Below are positions 1-7,422 of a stretch of DNA of 64,000 bases, in pieces (position 1 is the stretch's first letter; each line of letters starts with the position of its first letter). The notes below the pieces were generated by a model. It was not told where the DNA came from and made no database searches. It saw only the letters and a program-made list of their open reading frames with translations. The stretch covers positions 4,278,001 through 4,342,000 of the forward strand of contig NZ_RJKE01000001.1 in assembly GCF_003751225.1 (NCBI RefSeq). Direction: 5' to 3'. The position numbers were made by a program, and so were the translations under genes. The stretch is from Actinocorallia herbida (GTDB lineage: Bacteria; Actinomycetota; Actinomycetes; Streptosporangiales; Streptosporangiaceae).

Positions 1-180
1 GCGTCGGCGAGGATCTTGAAGCCGGGCAGCATGCCGCCGGGCGCGCCGTCGACGGGTGGGACGCCGGGGGCCTGGACTTCAGTGCGGGCCTGGGCGGCAA
101 TCGGACGGGAGCGGGCCGCGTCAGTGAGCGCGACCGGCCGCGACCCGGAGCAAAGACGCGCGGGAACTGCGCGTTGAGCG
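1..180 (-). CDS. Possible 5' end of a leftward gene running out of the window
   Basis: On the minus strand one frame is open from about 180 to the window edge and ends with residues resembling real coding sequence (GGMLPGFKILADA at the edge). The only ATG in that frame is at 32, so either just 10 codons are visible or an upstream alternative start is used. The product cannot be recognised. The mobile cassette starting at 201 sits just upstream and may have separated the gene from its promoter. Support is limited to an open, coding-like frame. Confidence 0.2.
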
Positions 181-200
181 CTGGCCGCCTCCTGCCGTAG

Positions 201-243
201 GGCCCTCCACTCGGGTCGGTGCGACGAGCCCCAAAGTAGCGCT
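201..243 (+). repeat. Left terminal inverted repeat of the cassette
   Basis: This 43-bp repeat begins GGCCCTCCAC and differs from the reverse complement of 2582-2624 at two positions only. The five bases before it, CGTAG (196-200), reappear directly after the right repeat. Confidence 0.8.
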
Positions 244-283
244 ATGTGATGTTTCTGGATCGGAACGTAACGGTCAAGGGCGG

Positions 284-493
284 GTGATAGCGCCTGGTAG
301 TGGATTTGTTACGGATGAACTTTCTCTTGGATCTCTGGTGTGGTTCGGGAGGAAGGGCCTGCGGTGCGGCGTGAGTGGAAGTCCGGAAGACCTGATCGAG
401 TGCTGGACGCTGGATGAGGCGGTGGCGTTCGCGGACTACCGGTGGTCGGGCAGCACGATTGGTCGGCCGTTTGAGACCGCGATCGATCCTTGA
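284..493 (+). CDS. Doubtful 69-residue hypothetical protein inside the cassette
   Basis: This is a short GTG-initiated frame between the left inverted repeat and the TetR gene. The preceding AAGGG is only a weak ribosome site. The deduced protein is acidic toward its C-terminus and contains WTLDEAVAFADYRW; no domain is recognised. Base composition is lower in GC than the neighbours, which could mean either a remnant of older passenger DNA or non-coding sequence. It is listed because nothing else explains 244-530. Confidence 0.25.
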   Translation: MIAPGSGFVTDELSLGSLVWFGRKGLRCGVSGSPEDLIECWTLDEAVAFADYRWSGSTIGRPFETAIDP

Positions 494-532
494 CACCTCG
501 ACGCCGATTCCTCGTCCCTGCGGTGGCGGGCG

Positions 533-1156
533 TCAGGCGGGGGCGGGCAGGAGGGCGGTGAGGGTCGCGGTGATGGTGGTGGTGAGCAGGACGGGGTCGT
601 GGCCGGCCCGTTCGCGGACGCGCAGGCCGAGGACCGTGGTGAACAGGAGTTCGGCGGTGGTGTCGGGGTCGGTGGCGGGGGTGAGTTCGCCGCGGGTTCG
701 GGCGGCGTGCAGGAGATCGCACAGGGCCTGGCGAGTGACGTCGAAGGCGGCTTCGGTGCGGGCTGTGACGTCGGGGTCGGTGGCGCCGAGTTCGGTGGCG
801 GTGTTGACGATGAAGCAGCCCTTGCGGGGGCCGTCGGCGGAAGCGCCGGAGCCGTCGTCGGCGGGGACCGGGCAGGTGACGAGCCAGAGCAGCCAGTCGC
901 GCAGGGTGTCGCGGACGGGATCGTCGATGCGGTCGAGGAGGGCGCGGGCCTGGGCGGACTCGGTGGCGCGGTAGTGGTCGAGGGCGCGCAGGAAGAGCGT
1001 GTGCTTGTCGGTGAAGGTGCGGTAGAGGCTGCTGGGCGTGAGGTCGAGTGCCGCGCCGAGGTCGCGGACGGAGGTGGCGTGGTAGCCGTGCCGCCAGAAC
1101 AGGTCGGTCGCCTGGACGACGGCGTCGTGTTCGTCGAACTGCCGGGGTCGGGCCAT
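533..1156 (-). CDS. TetR-family transcriptional regulator
   Basis: The 207-residue protein has an N-terminal TetR DNA-binding domain (about residues 8-55; the helix-turn-helix is around SVRDLGAALDLTPSSLYRTF) and a helical ligand domain containing KGCFIVNTATE, typical of one TetR subgroup. It starts at the ATG at 1156, directly before the conserved MARPRQFDEHDAV opening. It is divergent from the MFS gene at 1253, and the 96-bp gap holds two related palindromes. The simplest reading is a local repressor that controls itself and the efflux pump and is relieved by the pump substrate. Fold and pairing are clear; the ligand is unknown. It is cargo of the 201-2624 cassette. Confidence 0.9.
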   Translation of the reverse strand: MARPRQFDEHDAVVQATDLFWRHGYHATSVRDLGAALDLTPSSLYRTFTDKHTLFLRALDHYRATESAQARALLDRIDDPVRDTLRDWLLWLVTCPVPADDGSGASADGPRKGCFIVNTATELGATDPDVTARTEAAFDVTRQALCDLLHAARTRGELTPATDPDTTAELLFTTVLGLRVRERAGHDPVLLTTTITATLTALLPAPA

Positions 1157-1180
1157 GTCCGTCACTCTAGCCGAGTTGTG

Positions 1181-1196
1181 GAGCGTTCGTTCCCGT
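1181..1196. promoter_or_regulatory. Degenerate TetR operator copy
   Basis: GGAGCGTTCGTTCCCG resembles an imperfect version of the perfect palindrome at 1217-1232, in the same divergent intergenic space. It is probably a second binding site for the TetR protein encoded at 533-1156. Confidence 0.5.
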
Positions 1197-1216
1197 ACTA
1201 GGGTCCCTCGACATAC

Positions 1217-1232
1217 GGGAGCGATCGCTCCC
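1217..1232. promoter_or_regulatory. Perfect 16-bp palindrome, likely TetR operator
   Basis: GGGAGCGATCGCTCCC is self-complementary and lies 20 bp upstream of the MFS start, between the divergent TetR and MFS genes. Size, symmetry and place are those of a TetR-family operator. Confidence 0.7.
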
Positions 1233-1252
1233 AAATAGTGAGGGGGTGGACG

Positions 1253-2455
1253 GTGACGACTGCGGAACAGGACGCCGCCGAGACCGTCGGCGGCCCGGGG
1301 CCGGAGCGAACCCGGTGGGCGGCGGTCGCGGCGGTGGCGTTCGGCACGTTCCTTGTGGTGACCGCCGAACAGTTGCCGATCGGGCTGCTGACGGCGGTCG
1401 GGTCGGAGCTGTCGGTGTCGGAGGGCACGGCCGGGCTGATGGTGACCGTGCCGAGCCTGGTCGCGGCCGTCGCGGCTCCGCTGGTGCCGGTGCTGGTCGG
1501 GTCGCTGGACCGGCGGGTGCTGCTGCTCGCCCTGCTGGCGCTGATGACCGCGGCGAACGTGGGGACGGCGCTCGCACCGGGGTTCGCGGTGCTGGTGGCC
1601 TCGCGGGTGCTGGTGGGTGTGGCGGTCGGCGGGTTCTGGGCGGTGGCCGGCGGCCTCGCCGTCCGGCTGGCGGTCCCGGCACACGTGCCGCGCGCGACTG
1701 CCGTCGTCTTCGGCGGGGTCGGCGCGGCGAACGTGTTCGGGGTGCCGATCGGCACGCTGCTGGGCGAGTTCACCGGCTGGCGGATCGCGTTCACGGCGCT
1801 GAGCGCGCTGGCGCTGGCGGTGCTGGTGGCCCTGCTCGCGGTGCTGCCGCCGCTGGCGGCCGCCCGGCCGGTGCGGCCGGCGCTGCTCGCCGCGCAAATG
1901 CGCAACCCGGCCGTCCGGGTCGGGATCCTCGCGACCTTCCTGCTAGTGACGGGCCACTTCGCCGCCTACACGTTCGTGGCCCCGGCGCTGCGCGACCTGT
2001 CGGGGATCGACGCGCGCCTGGTCGGACCGCTGCTGTTCGGGTTCGGCGTGGCGGGCATGGCCGGCAACTTCGCGGCGGGGGCGGCGCTGGCGCGGCGCGC
2101 GCACCGCACGGTCCTGGTGATCGCCATCGCGCTGGCGGCGGTGCTGCCGCTGTTCCCGCTGCTGGGCCGGAGTCCGGTCGGCGGGATCGTCCTGCTGCTG
2201 GTCTGGGGTCTGGCCTACGGCGGGGTGTCGGTGGGCCTGCAGACCTGGATGATCAGGGTCGCGCCGCGGGCCGTCGAGGCGGCCTCGGCGCTGTGGGTGT
2301 CGGTGTTCAACCTGTCGATCGGGCTCGGCGCGCTGGTCGGCGGCCTTGTCGTGGACGCGGTGTCGGCGCGCGGGGTGCTGTGGCTGGGCGGGGCGTGCTG
2401 CCTGGCCGCGGCCCTGGCCGTCTGGACGGCCCGCGCCGATCAGCGGCTGGGCTGA
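1253..2455 (+). CDS. MFS drug/solute efflux transporter (DHA1-like)
   Basis: The 400-residue protein has about twelve hydrophobic segments, an inner-membrane exporter of the AraJ/YdhP/NepI-like DHA1 type. The conserved loop after TM2 is GSLDRRVLLL, and TM4-5 carries glycine-rich packing (GGVGAANVFGVPIGTLLGEF). The GTG at 1253 is chosen over one at 1238 because AGGGGG lies at the right distance upstream. It is divergent from its likely TetR repressor and followed by a strong terminator at 2471-2502, forming a self-contained regulated-efflux unit within the mobile cassette. The substrate cannot be deduced; antibiotic or metabolite export is the usual role. Confidence 0.88.
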   Translation: MTTAEQDAAETVGGPGPERTRWAAVAAVAFGTFLVVTAEQLPIGLLTAVGSELSVSEGTAGLMVTVPSLVAAVAAPLVPVLVGSLDRRVLLLALLALMTAANVGTALAPGFAVLVASRVLVGVAVGGFWAVAGGLAVRLAVPAHVPRATAVVFGGVGAANVFGVPIGTLLGEFTGWRIAFTALSALALAVLVALLAVLPPLAAARPVRPALLAAQMRNPAVRVGILATFLLVTGHFAAYTFVAPALRDLSGIDARLVGPLLFGFGVAGMAGNFAAGAALARRAHRTVLVIAIALAAVLPLFPLLGRSPVGGIVLLLVWGLAYGGVSVGLQTWMIRVAPRAVEAASALWVSVFNLSIGLGALVGGLVVDAVSARGVLWLGGACCLAAALAVWTARADQRLG

Positions 2456-2470
2456 CCGGCGCGGGGTGGT

Positions 2471-2502
2471 GCGCTGGGCGGGCCGGGCGGCCCGCCCAGC
2501 GC
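2471..2502 (+). terminator. Hairpin terminator of the MFS gene
   Basis: A 14-bp perfect stem (2471-2484 with 2489-2502) closes a 4-base loop 15 bases after the MFS stop codon. No U-tract follows, as is common in high-GC actinobacteria. Confidence 0.75.
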
Positions 2503-2505
2503 GGG

Positions 2506-2581
2506 TCAGACGGCCAGGGGGACGTCGTAGGCGCCGGGGCGGAGGCCGGGTGCGCTGCCCGAGCCGTCATCGCCGTCGCGT
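2506..2581 (-). pseudogene. Possible 3' scrap of a leftward gene
   Basis: Between the terminator and the right inverted repeat, the minus strand encodes about 24 residues ending GLRPGAYDVPLAV before a stop at 2506-2508. The piece looks like the C-terminus of a protein cut off by the repeat. It is too short to identify and may be chance. Confidence 0.2.
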
Positions 2582-2624
2582 AGAGCTACTTTGGGGCTCG
2601 TCTCACCGACCCGAGTGGAGGGCC
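2582..2624 (-). repeat. Right terminal inverted repeat of the cassette
   Basis: This is the reverse complement of 201-243 with two mismatches, and is followed immediately by the direct repeat CGTAG at 2625-2629. Confidence 0.8.
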
Positions 2625-2770
2625 CGTAGGGCGGCCGCAGGCCCTCCTCGGGGCTGCAGGGCGCGCGACCCGGGTCGGAACCCAGGGGCCGGTGAACCGG
2701 ATCGGTGTGGCGGGCGCGGCACGGGGCAAGGCGTTGCCGAAAGTGTCTGCACTCACACTTTGAGCAATGT

Positions 2771-3673
2771 CGTGTTCTGGCCCGGCGGAGGGCGCAGGCG
2801 CGCGGCGGAGGGGAGATCGCGCAATGACCCTGAGGCATCCCGCATCGAGGGCGGGCCGTCCGGCGAGGCGGACGTCGCCGACTTCGTTGCGTCGCCGGAG
2901 GCTCTGGAGCGGGCCAGGCGGGCTCACGACGAGCTGGCGATGCGGGGAGAGGAGATCAGGTTCGAGAGCAAGTGGTGGGGGTTCAAGCTCGTCTGCAATC
3001 AGGCCGCGATCGACACGATCGGGTCGTTGCGCGGCCTGATCGCGGACGTGGTCGGCGCGTTCCTGCCGTCCGGCCTGGCGCAGGCGATCAGCCTGGTGGT
3101 CACCGCGCATCTGTGGATCAAGTCCGTCTCCAAGGGGCGCGGCTGCACGCTGGTGTCGCCGTGGATCTCGCCCACCATGCTCATCCCGGTCGCCACTGGC
3201 GCGCCGGCCGAGGACACCAGCCTGTGGTTCACCGTCTTCGAGTCCGGCAGCGGCTGGGGCGAGGACGAGATGTAGCCCCCCCACGGCAGCGCCGCCAACC
3301 CCGCGCTGGCCGTCTACAACGGCAAGTGGTCTTCAAGGGCAACGCCGACGCCGACATCTGGTGGCGCTCCACCGCGGACGGCAGCACGTGGACCCGGCCC
3401 CAGGCCATCCCCCGCCACGGCACCGCGGCGGGCCCCGCGCTGGCGGTGTTCAACGACCGGCTGTACTGCGTCACCCGCGGCGACAAGGACGCCGACCTGT
3501 GGTGGACCGCCTTCAACGGCACCAGCTGGAGCGCCGACACGCGCCTGCCCAACCACACCAGCGCAGCAGGCCCCGCGCTGGCGGCGCGCGCGGTCAGCCA
3601 CCCCGGCGGCACCGGGCCCGACGCGCCGTTCGACGTCACCTTCGTCCTCCTGCTGCCCGGCCGGACCTCATGA
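2771..3673 (+). pseudogene. Decayed lectin-like beta-propeller gene
   Basis: One frame reads from about 2771 (GTG; a TTG at 2759 or ATG at 2940 is also possible) through a helical N-terminal region to GSGWGEDEM, then hits TAG at 3273-3275. The same frame continues past the stop into a repeat unit (PPHGSAANPALAVYNGK). Near 3330 a small deletion shifts the frame into the continuation (VFKGNADADIWWRSTADGS, then RLYCVTRGDKDADLWWTAF). These roughly 45-residue units with a D-A-D-x-W-W core resemble the blades of PLL/tectonin-type sugar-binding propellers, of which only two to three remain. One nonsense and one frameshift point to a dead gene, left beside the mobile elements. Confidence 0.6.
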
Positions 3674-3704
3674 CCCCGGTTCCCGACGACGAGGTGGCCG
3701 TGCC

Positions 3705-4193
3705 GTGGGCGCCGCCCGGCCCCGGCGGGGCCTCCTGCTCGCCGAGCCCGCCGGCCTGTCCGGCGCGCTCATCGGGTACGCGCGGGTCTCCACCAAGGAC
3801 CAGCGCCTGGACCGGCAGCTCATCGCGCTGAACGCCGTCGGCTGCCAGCGGATCTTCGCCGACAAGAAGTCCGGCAAGAACGCCGAGCGCGAGGAACTCT
3901 GGAAGGCCTTGGACTACATGCGGCCCGGCGACACCCTCGTCGTCCCCTCCCTGGACCGGCTCGCCCGCTCCCTCCAGGACCTCATCGCCCTCGTCTCCGG
4001 CCTGCGCGGACGCGGAATCGGCTTCCGCTCGCTGAAGGAAGCCCTCGACACCACCACGCCCGGAGAGCGCCTGGTCTTCCACGTCTTCGCCGCCCCGGCC
4101 GAGTTCATCCGCGAGCTCATCATCGAGGGCACCAACGAGGGCCTGGCCGCCGCCCGCGCCCGCGGCGTGAAACTCGGCGGCCTCCCGCGATGA
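3705..4193 (+). CDS. Serine recombinase (Tn3-type resolvase), catalytic part
   Basis: The 162-residue frame opens into the resolvase core at about residue 22: LIGYARVSTKDQ carries the catalytic serine (residue 29), and VVPSLDRLARSLQDL is the conserved active-site arginine segment. The E-helix region follows (RELIIEGTNEGLAAARARG). The first 20 residues are unlike the family, so the true start was probably lost or lies near 3765. The frame ends where the family has its C-terminal helix-turn-helix, and that domain is encoded in the next, overlapping frame at 4190. Its normal job is to resolve transposon cointegrates or invert DNA. It is either inactive through a frameshift or works as two chains. 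Confidence 0.75.
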   Translation: MGAARPRRGLLLAEPAGLSGALIGYARVSTKDQRLDRQLIALNAVGCQRIFADKKSGKNAEREELWKALDYMRPGDTLVVPSLDRLARSLQDLIALVSGLRGRGIGFRSLKEALDTTTPGERLVFHVFAAPAEFIRELIIEGTNEGLAAARARGVKLGGLPR

Positions 4194-4405
4194 CGCCCGA
4201 GCAGATCCGGCACGCCAAAGCGCTGCTCACCCAGCCCGACGCGACCATCGCCTCCATCGCCCGCCTCCTGAACGTCTCCCGCTCCACCATCTACAAGTAC
4301 ATCCCCGAACTGAAGGACGACGGCGGCCGCCAAGCCCTCCAAGCCGCACCCTCCCGGCCGGAACTCCAAGCCGCACCCGGCGAGGGCCCGACAGCCGCCC
4401 TCTGA
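4190..4405 (+). CDS. Detached helix-turn-helix domain of the resolvase
   Basis: The 71-residue frame begins MTPEQIRHAKALL and contains IASIARLLNVSRSTIYKYI, the Hin/resolvase C-terminal DNA-binding domain that normally follows the E-helix in one chain. Its ATG overlaps the stop of the upstream frame in an ATGA junction, so the break is a single-base frameshift or a translationally coupled split. The last 25 residues are alanine/proline-rich and unlike resolvases. A damaged single gene is more likely than two proteins. Confidence 0.6.
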   Translation: MTPEQIRHAKALLTQPDATIASIARLLNVSRSTIYKYIPELKDDGGRQALQAAPSRPELQAAPGEGPTAAL

Positions 4406-4432
4406 CCTGTACCAACACCGCCCCGAACGACA

Positions 4433-4487
4433 AACGAAAAGTCACGCTAACGAGCCCGAACCAGCCCGCTTAGCGGGACTTTTCGTT
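4433..4487. repeat. 18-bp inverted repeat around the resolvase 3' flank
   Basis: 4433-4450 and 4470-4487 are inverted copies with one mismatch around a 19-base spacer. The right arm is the inner part of the Tn3-type end at 4469-4506, so this may be a duplicated transposon end rather than a terminator, although it could fold in RNA downstream of the resolvase frames. Confidence 0.55.
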
Positions 4488-4506
4488 CCGATGTTCGTCG
4501 AGCCCC
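4469..4506 (-). repeat. 38-bp Tn3-family-like terminal repeat
   Basis: Read on the minus strand, the segment is exactly 38 bp, starts GGGGCTCG and ends GGAACGAAAAGTCCCGCTAA plus G. Tn3-family ends are about 38 bp, begin GGGG and finish with a GGAA...CGCTAAG-like block, so this is a very good match. GGGG lies on the outer (right) side, so the element extended leftward over the resolvase. No full-length partner repeat and no Tn3 transposase are in the window, so it is a relic or deletion derivative. Confidence 0.65.
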
Positions 4507-4586
4507 GATACCACGACATCCGGCCGCGACATCCCCGTCCTCCGGCTCGTCCCGGCCGCCTCCGCCTGATCCGGGCGGGCCCGGGG

Positions 4587-6146
4587 TCAGGGGGTGAGGT
4601 TGTCCAGGGCGTGGCGGGCGGCCTGGAGGGCGGTGTCACGGATGCTCTCGGCGAGGGTGGAGGGGCCGGAGCGGGTGAGCTGGAGGAGGAGCGGGCCGGA
4701 GCGGGCGTGGACGGTGGTGGTGGCGGTGTCGCCGAAGGAGCCGGTGGAGGTCTCGGACTGGGCGAAGGCCTCGTCACCGACGCCGGGGAGGTCCTGCGGC
4801 CGAGTGGTGACGACCTTGATGGCGGGCTCGGAGGAGGTGCCCGCCTCGCCCGCGGCCTGGCGCTTGCGGAGGGCGTAGGTGTCCTTCGCGACCTGTTCCG
4901 CGGACTTGCCGTTCTGCTCGGGCAGCACCCGGAACGTGATCTCCAGCTTGTCGTCGGCGTCGCCCCACGTGCAGGTGGTGGCGTTGGCCGCCGTGCCTTC
5001 GGGGTCGCCGATGAGGGTGCGGGCCTGGTCCTCGGTGAGCAGGGCGCACGGTTCGGGGGCCGCGTCCGGGTCGGCGGGCGCCGGGGTGCCGCCCGCGGCG
5101 GGCGGGGCCGAAGACGGGCCTCCGCCGGTCGGCGGCCGGTCTCCGTCGCCGCCTCGCAGGACGAAGAACGCTCCGGCGGCGACGGCGACCATGACGACGG
5201 CGGCGACCCCTGCGCCCACCGCCAGCAGCGCGCCCGCCCCGGAGCGGCCCGCAGACGGCCCGGCCATGGGGACGGTGGGCGGGAACCCCGGGGGCGCGGC
5301 CTGCGGCGGGGAGAACGCCATCGGGGCCGGGACGACGCCCGCCGCGCCTTCGAGGGTCCGGCGGATCTCGGCGGGGGCGGGCCGCCGGTGCGGGTCGCGG
5401 TGCAGCATCGCCAGCAGCAGCGGCCCGAGCGGCCCGGCGAGCCGAGGCGTCTCGGCGTCCTCGGTGAGGACGGCGCCGATCATCGCGAGGGCGTTGGGCC
5501 GCTCGTACGGGCGACGGCCTTCGACCGCCGTGTAGAGGGTCGCGCCGAGCGACCACAGGTCGGACGCGAGCCCGTTGACGGGTCCGTCCCCGAGTCGTTC
5601 GGGCGCCATGTAGCCGGGCGAGCCGACGATGCCCTGTTCGGCCGCCGCGCCCGGATCGCCGGCGACGGTGGCGATGCCGAAGTCGGTGAGGATGGCCCGG
5701 TCGCCCGACAGGAGCACGTTCGCGGGTTTGACGTCGCGGTGGGCGATGCCACGCGAGTGGGCCAGGAGGAGCGCGTCCAGGAGCTGCAGCCCGATCTCGG
5801 CGACGCGGCGCGGCGGCAGCGGCCCCTGCCGGGTCCTGACCGCCTCCAGGGACGGCCCGTCGATGAGGTCCATGACGATCCACGGGCGGCCGTCCTGCCG
5901 CAGCACGTCGTGCACGGTGATGATGGACGGGTGGGGCAGCGCGGCCGCGGCGCGGGCCTCGCTGAGGAGGCGTTCGCAGAACTCGGCGTGCTTGGCGGCG
6001 TCCAGGCCCTCGGGCGGCCTGACCTCCTTGACGGCGACGACCCGGCCGAGGAACTCGTCGCGGGCCCGCCACACGTCGCCCATGCCGCCGCTGCCGAGTT
6101 TGCTCTCCAGCCGGTAGCGTCCGGCGATCGGGGGGCGGTCATGCAC
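4587..6146 (-). CDS. Membrane Ser/Thr protein kinase, active type (kinase 4 of locus)
   Basis: The 519-residue protein is a PknB-like kinase. The catalytic domain (about 9-265) keeps the glycine loop GSGGMGDV, lysine 40 (VAVKEV), H-R-D at 136-138 with KPAN, and D-F-G at 155-157. A proline-rich linker precedes one membrane segment (about 304-331), and about 190 residues lie outside the cell, beginning PCALLTEDQ (cysteine 367) with a second cysteine in the TCTWGD region, resembling DUF3558-like lipoprotein domains. It is the last gene of a four-gene leftward operon and overlaps the preceding pseudokinase by 8 bp. It should autophosphorylate and signal in response to something at the cell surface; the signal is unknown. 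Confidence 0.9.
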   Translation of the reverse strand: MHDRPPIAGRYRLESKLGSGGMGDVWRARDEFLGRVVAVKEVRPPEGLDAAKHAEFCERLLSEARAAAALPHPSIITVHDVLRQDGRPWIVMDLIDGPSLEAVRTRQGPLPPRRVAEIGLQLLDALLLAHSRGIAHRDVKPANVLLSGDRAILTDFGIATVAGDPGAAAEQGIVGSPGYMAPERLGDGPVNGLASDLWSLGATLYTAVEGRRPYERPNALAMIGAVLTEDAETPRLAGPLGPLLLAMLHRDPHRRPAPAEIRRTLEGAAGVVPAPMAFSPPQAAPPGFPPTVPMAGPSAGRSGAGALLAVGAGVAAVVMVAVAAGAFFVLRGGDGDRPPTGGGPSSAPPAAGGTPAPADPDAAPEPCALLTEDQARTLIGDPEGTAANATTCTWGDADDKLEITFRVLPEQNGKSAEQVAKDTYALRKRQAAGEAGTSSEPAIKVVTTRPQDLPGVGDEAFAQSETSTGSFGDTATTTVHARSGPLLLQLTRSGPSTLAESIRDTALQAARHALDNLTP

Positions 6147-7422
6147 GTCTGAGCTCCTCGGCGATCCAGTAGGCGCCGCGGATGGCGGCTTGGCGCAGGG
6201 CGGCGCTGGCGGGGCCGGAGCGGGTGAACTCCACGGTGACGACCGCGTTGGCCTGCCGGAACACGACCTCGGTCATGAAGCGGTCCCCCGAGCCCGACAG
6301 GTTCATCAGGGTCTCCTTGACGAAGCCGTCGTCGCCGGGGCCGCCGAGTTCGATGACCTCCCCGCCGCCGTAGGAGGCCATCCGGCGTTCGCTCTTCAGG
6401 CTGTCGCCCGGGTTGTTGACGAGCGCGACCTTCACGTCGAGGGAGAGGCTGAGCGTGCCGGGCAGGTCGCCGAGCCCGGTGGCGGTCCGCCAGTTGCAGG
6501 TGCCCGCCATGTAGTTCATGGGCTCGTCGGTGCCGGGGACGAGCTGCGCGATCTGCTCGTCGGTGAGCAGCTTGCAGGCGTCGGGGACCGCGGTGAGTCT
6601 CGGCGACGTCGTCGTGCTCTTGGCCACCGGGTCCGGGGAGGCGAACGCGACGGTGACGGGCACGGTCACCGCGAGGAGCGCGAGCGCGGCCGCGCCCAGC
6701 AGCGCCGGGTGGATCCGCAGGGGGCCGCGGTCCCGGGCCGAGGGCACCAGCCGGCGCAGCCCCGCGGCCAGCGCGGGTGCGGTGGCGCGCCCCGCCGGGT
6801 CGGGGTGCAGGGCGGGCTGGACCGCCGCGGCGAGGCGGGGCGCGCGCACTGCGGGGAGCGGCTGGCCGTAGCGCAGCGCGTCGGGGCCCGCGAACGGCGG
6901 ACGGCCCTCGGCCGCCGCGCACAGCGTCGCGGCGAGCCCCCACAGGTCCGAGGCGGGCGTCCGGTCGGGTTCCGGCGGGGTGAAGGCGGGCGACGGGCGG
7001 GCGGTGCCGAATCCGGTGAGCGCGAACCTGCCGTCGGCGCACCGCACGACGGTGCCGGGCTCGACGCCGCCGTGCACGATGCCGAGCGCGTGCGCGTGGG
7101 CGAGCGCGTCGAGCAGGTCGAGGCCGAGCGCCGCGGCGACGGGCTGCGGCAGGAGGCCCGCGGTGTACAGGGTGGTCCCGTCGGCGGGTTCGGTGACGGC
7201 CCAGGCGGCACCCTCGTCGTCGGTGACGACGTCGTGCACGGTGACGACGCCGCGGTGCTTGAGCGCGGTCGCGGCGCGGGCGGCGGCCAGCGTGTCGGCG
7301 GGGACGCGCCGGACGGTGACGTCGCGGTGCAGGAGCTCGTCGGCGGCGTGCCAGGCGCTGCCCTCGGCATCGAGGGGGCGCAGCGGCCGGTAGCGTCCGG
7401 CCAGGGGGGCGTGGGGCGTCAT
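6139..7422 (-). CDS. Membrane pseudokinase (gene 3 of kinase locus)
   Basis: The 427-residue protein has the kinase/membrane/outer-domain layout of its neighbours, but the catalytic residues are gone. The VAVK lysine is arginine 38 (VTVRRV), the H-R-D motif is H-G-G (117-119, followed by EPGTV in place of KPxN) and D-F-G is G-F-G (137-139). The N-terminal glycine loop is also lost (PLDAEGSAWHA). The lobe is otherwise recognisable (SDLWGLAATL, EGRPPFAG). One membrane span at about 239-260 leads to an outer domain beginning CKLLTDEQ. It overlaps the upstream gene by 4 bp and the downstream kinase by 8 bp. Phosphotransfer is very unlikely; a scaffold or allosteric role is inferred. Confidence 0.88.
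   Translation of the reverse strand: MTPHAPLAGRYRPLRPLDAEGSAWHAADELLHRDVTVRRVPADTLAAARAATALKHRGVVTVHDVVTDDEGAAWAVTEPADGTTLYTAGLLPQPVAAALGLDLLDALAHAHALGIVHGGVEPGTVVRCADGRFALTGFGTARPSPAFTPPEPDRTPASDLWGLAATLCAAAEGRPPFAGPDALRYGQPLPAVRAPRLAAAVQPALHPDPAGRATAPALAAGLRRLVPSARDRGPLRIHPALLGAAALALLAVTVPVTVAFASPDPVAKSTTTSPRLTAVPDACKLLTDEQIAQLVPGTDEPMNYMAGTCNWRTATGLGDLPGTLSLSLDVKVALVNNPGDSLKSERRMASYGGGEVIELGGPGDDGFVKETLMNLSGSGDRFMTEVVFRQANAVVTVEFTRSGPASAALRQAAIRGAYWIAEELRRA

Larger units (their letters stand above)
201..2624. mobile_element. TIR-bounded cassette without transposase, carrying TetR/MFS pair
   Basis: The ends are 43-bp inverted repeats (201-243 and 2582-2624) with 41/43 matches, starting GGCCCTCCACTCGGGTCGGT at both outer ends. 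They are flanked exactly by the 5-bp direct repeat CGTAG at 196-200 and 2625-2629, as expected of a target-site duplication. Inside are a TetR gene, a divergent MFS transporter, a terminator and two doubtful gene scraps; no transposase or resolvase is visible. It therefore looks like a non-autonomous (MITE-like or Tn3-derived) cassette mobilised in trans. The 5-bp duplication suits Tn3-type transposition, but the repeat is not a canonical Tn3 end, so the family is left open. Confidence 0.75.

Noticed and set aside
2824-3039. Gene starting at ATG 2824 with a good GGAGG site
   Set aside because: The frame yields an arginine/serine-rich product without coding character; the conserved sequence lies in a different frame, so this may be the original start now out of frame.
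2593-4506. Complete Tn3-type transposon from 2593 to 4506
   Set aside because: Only eight bases of the left end match, there is no transposase, and the flanking five bases (ACTTT against GATAC) are not a duplication.
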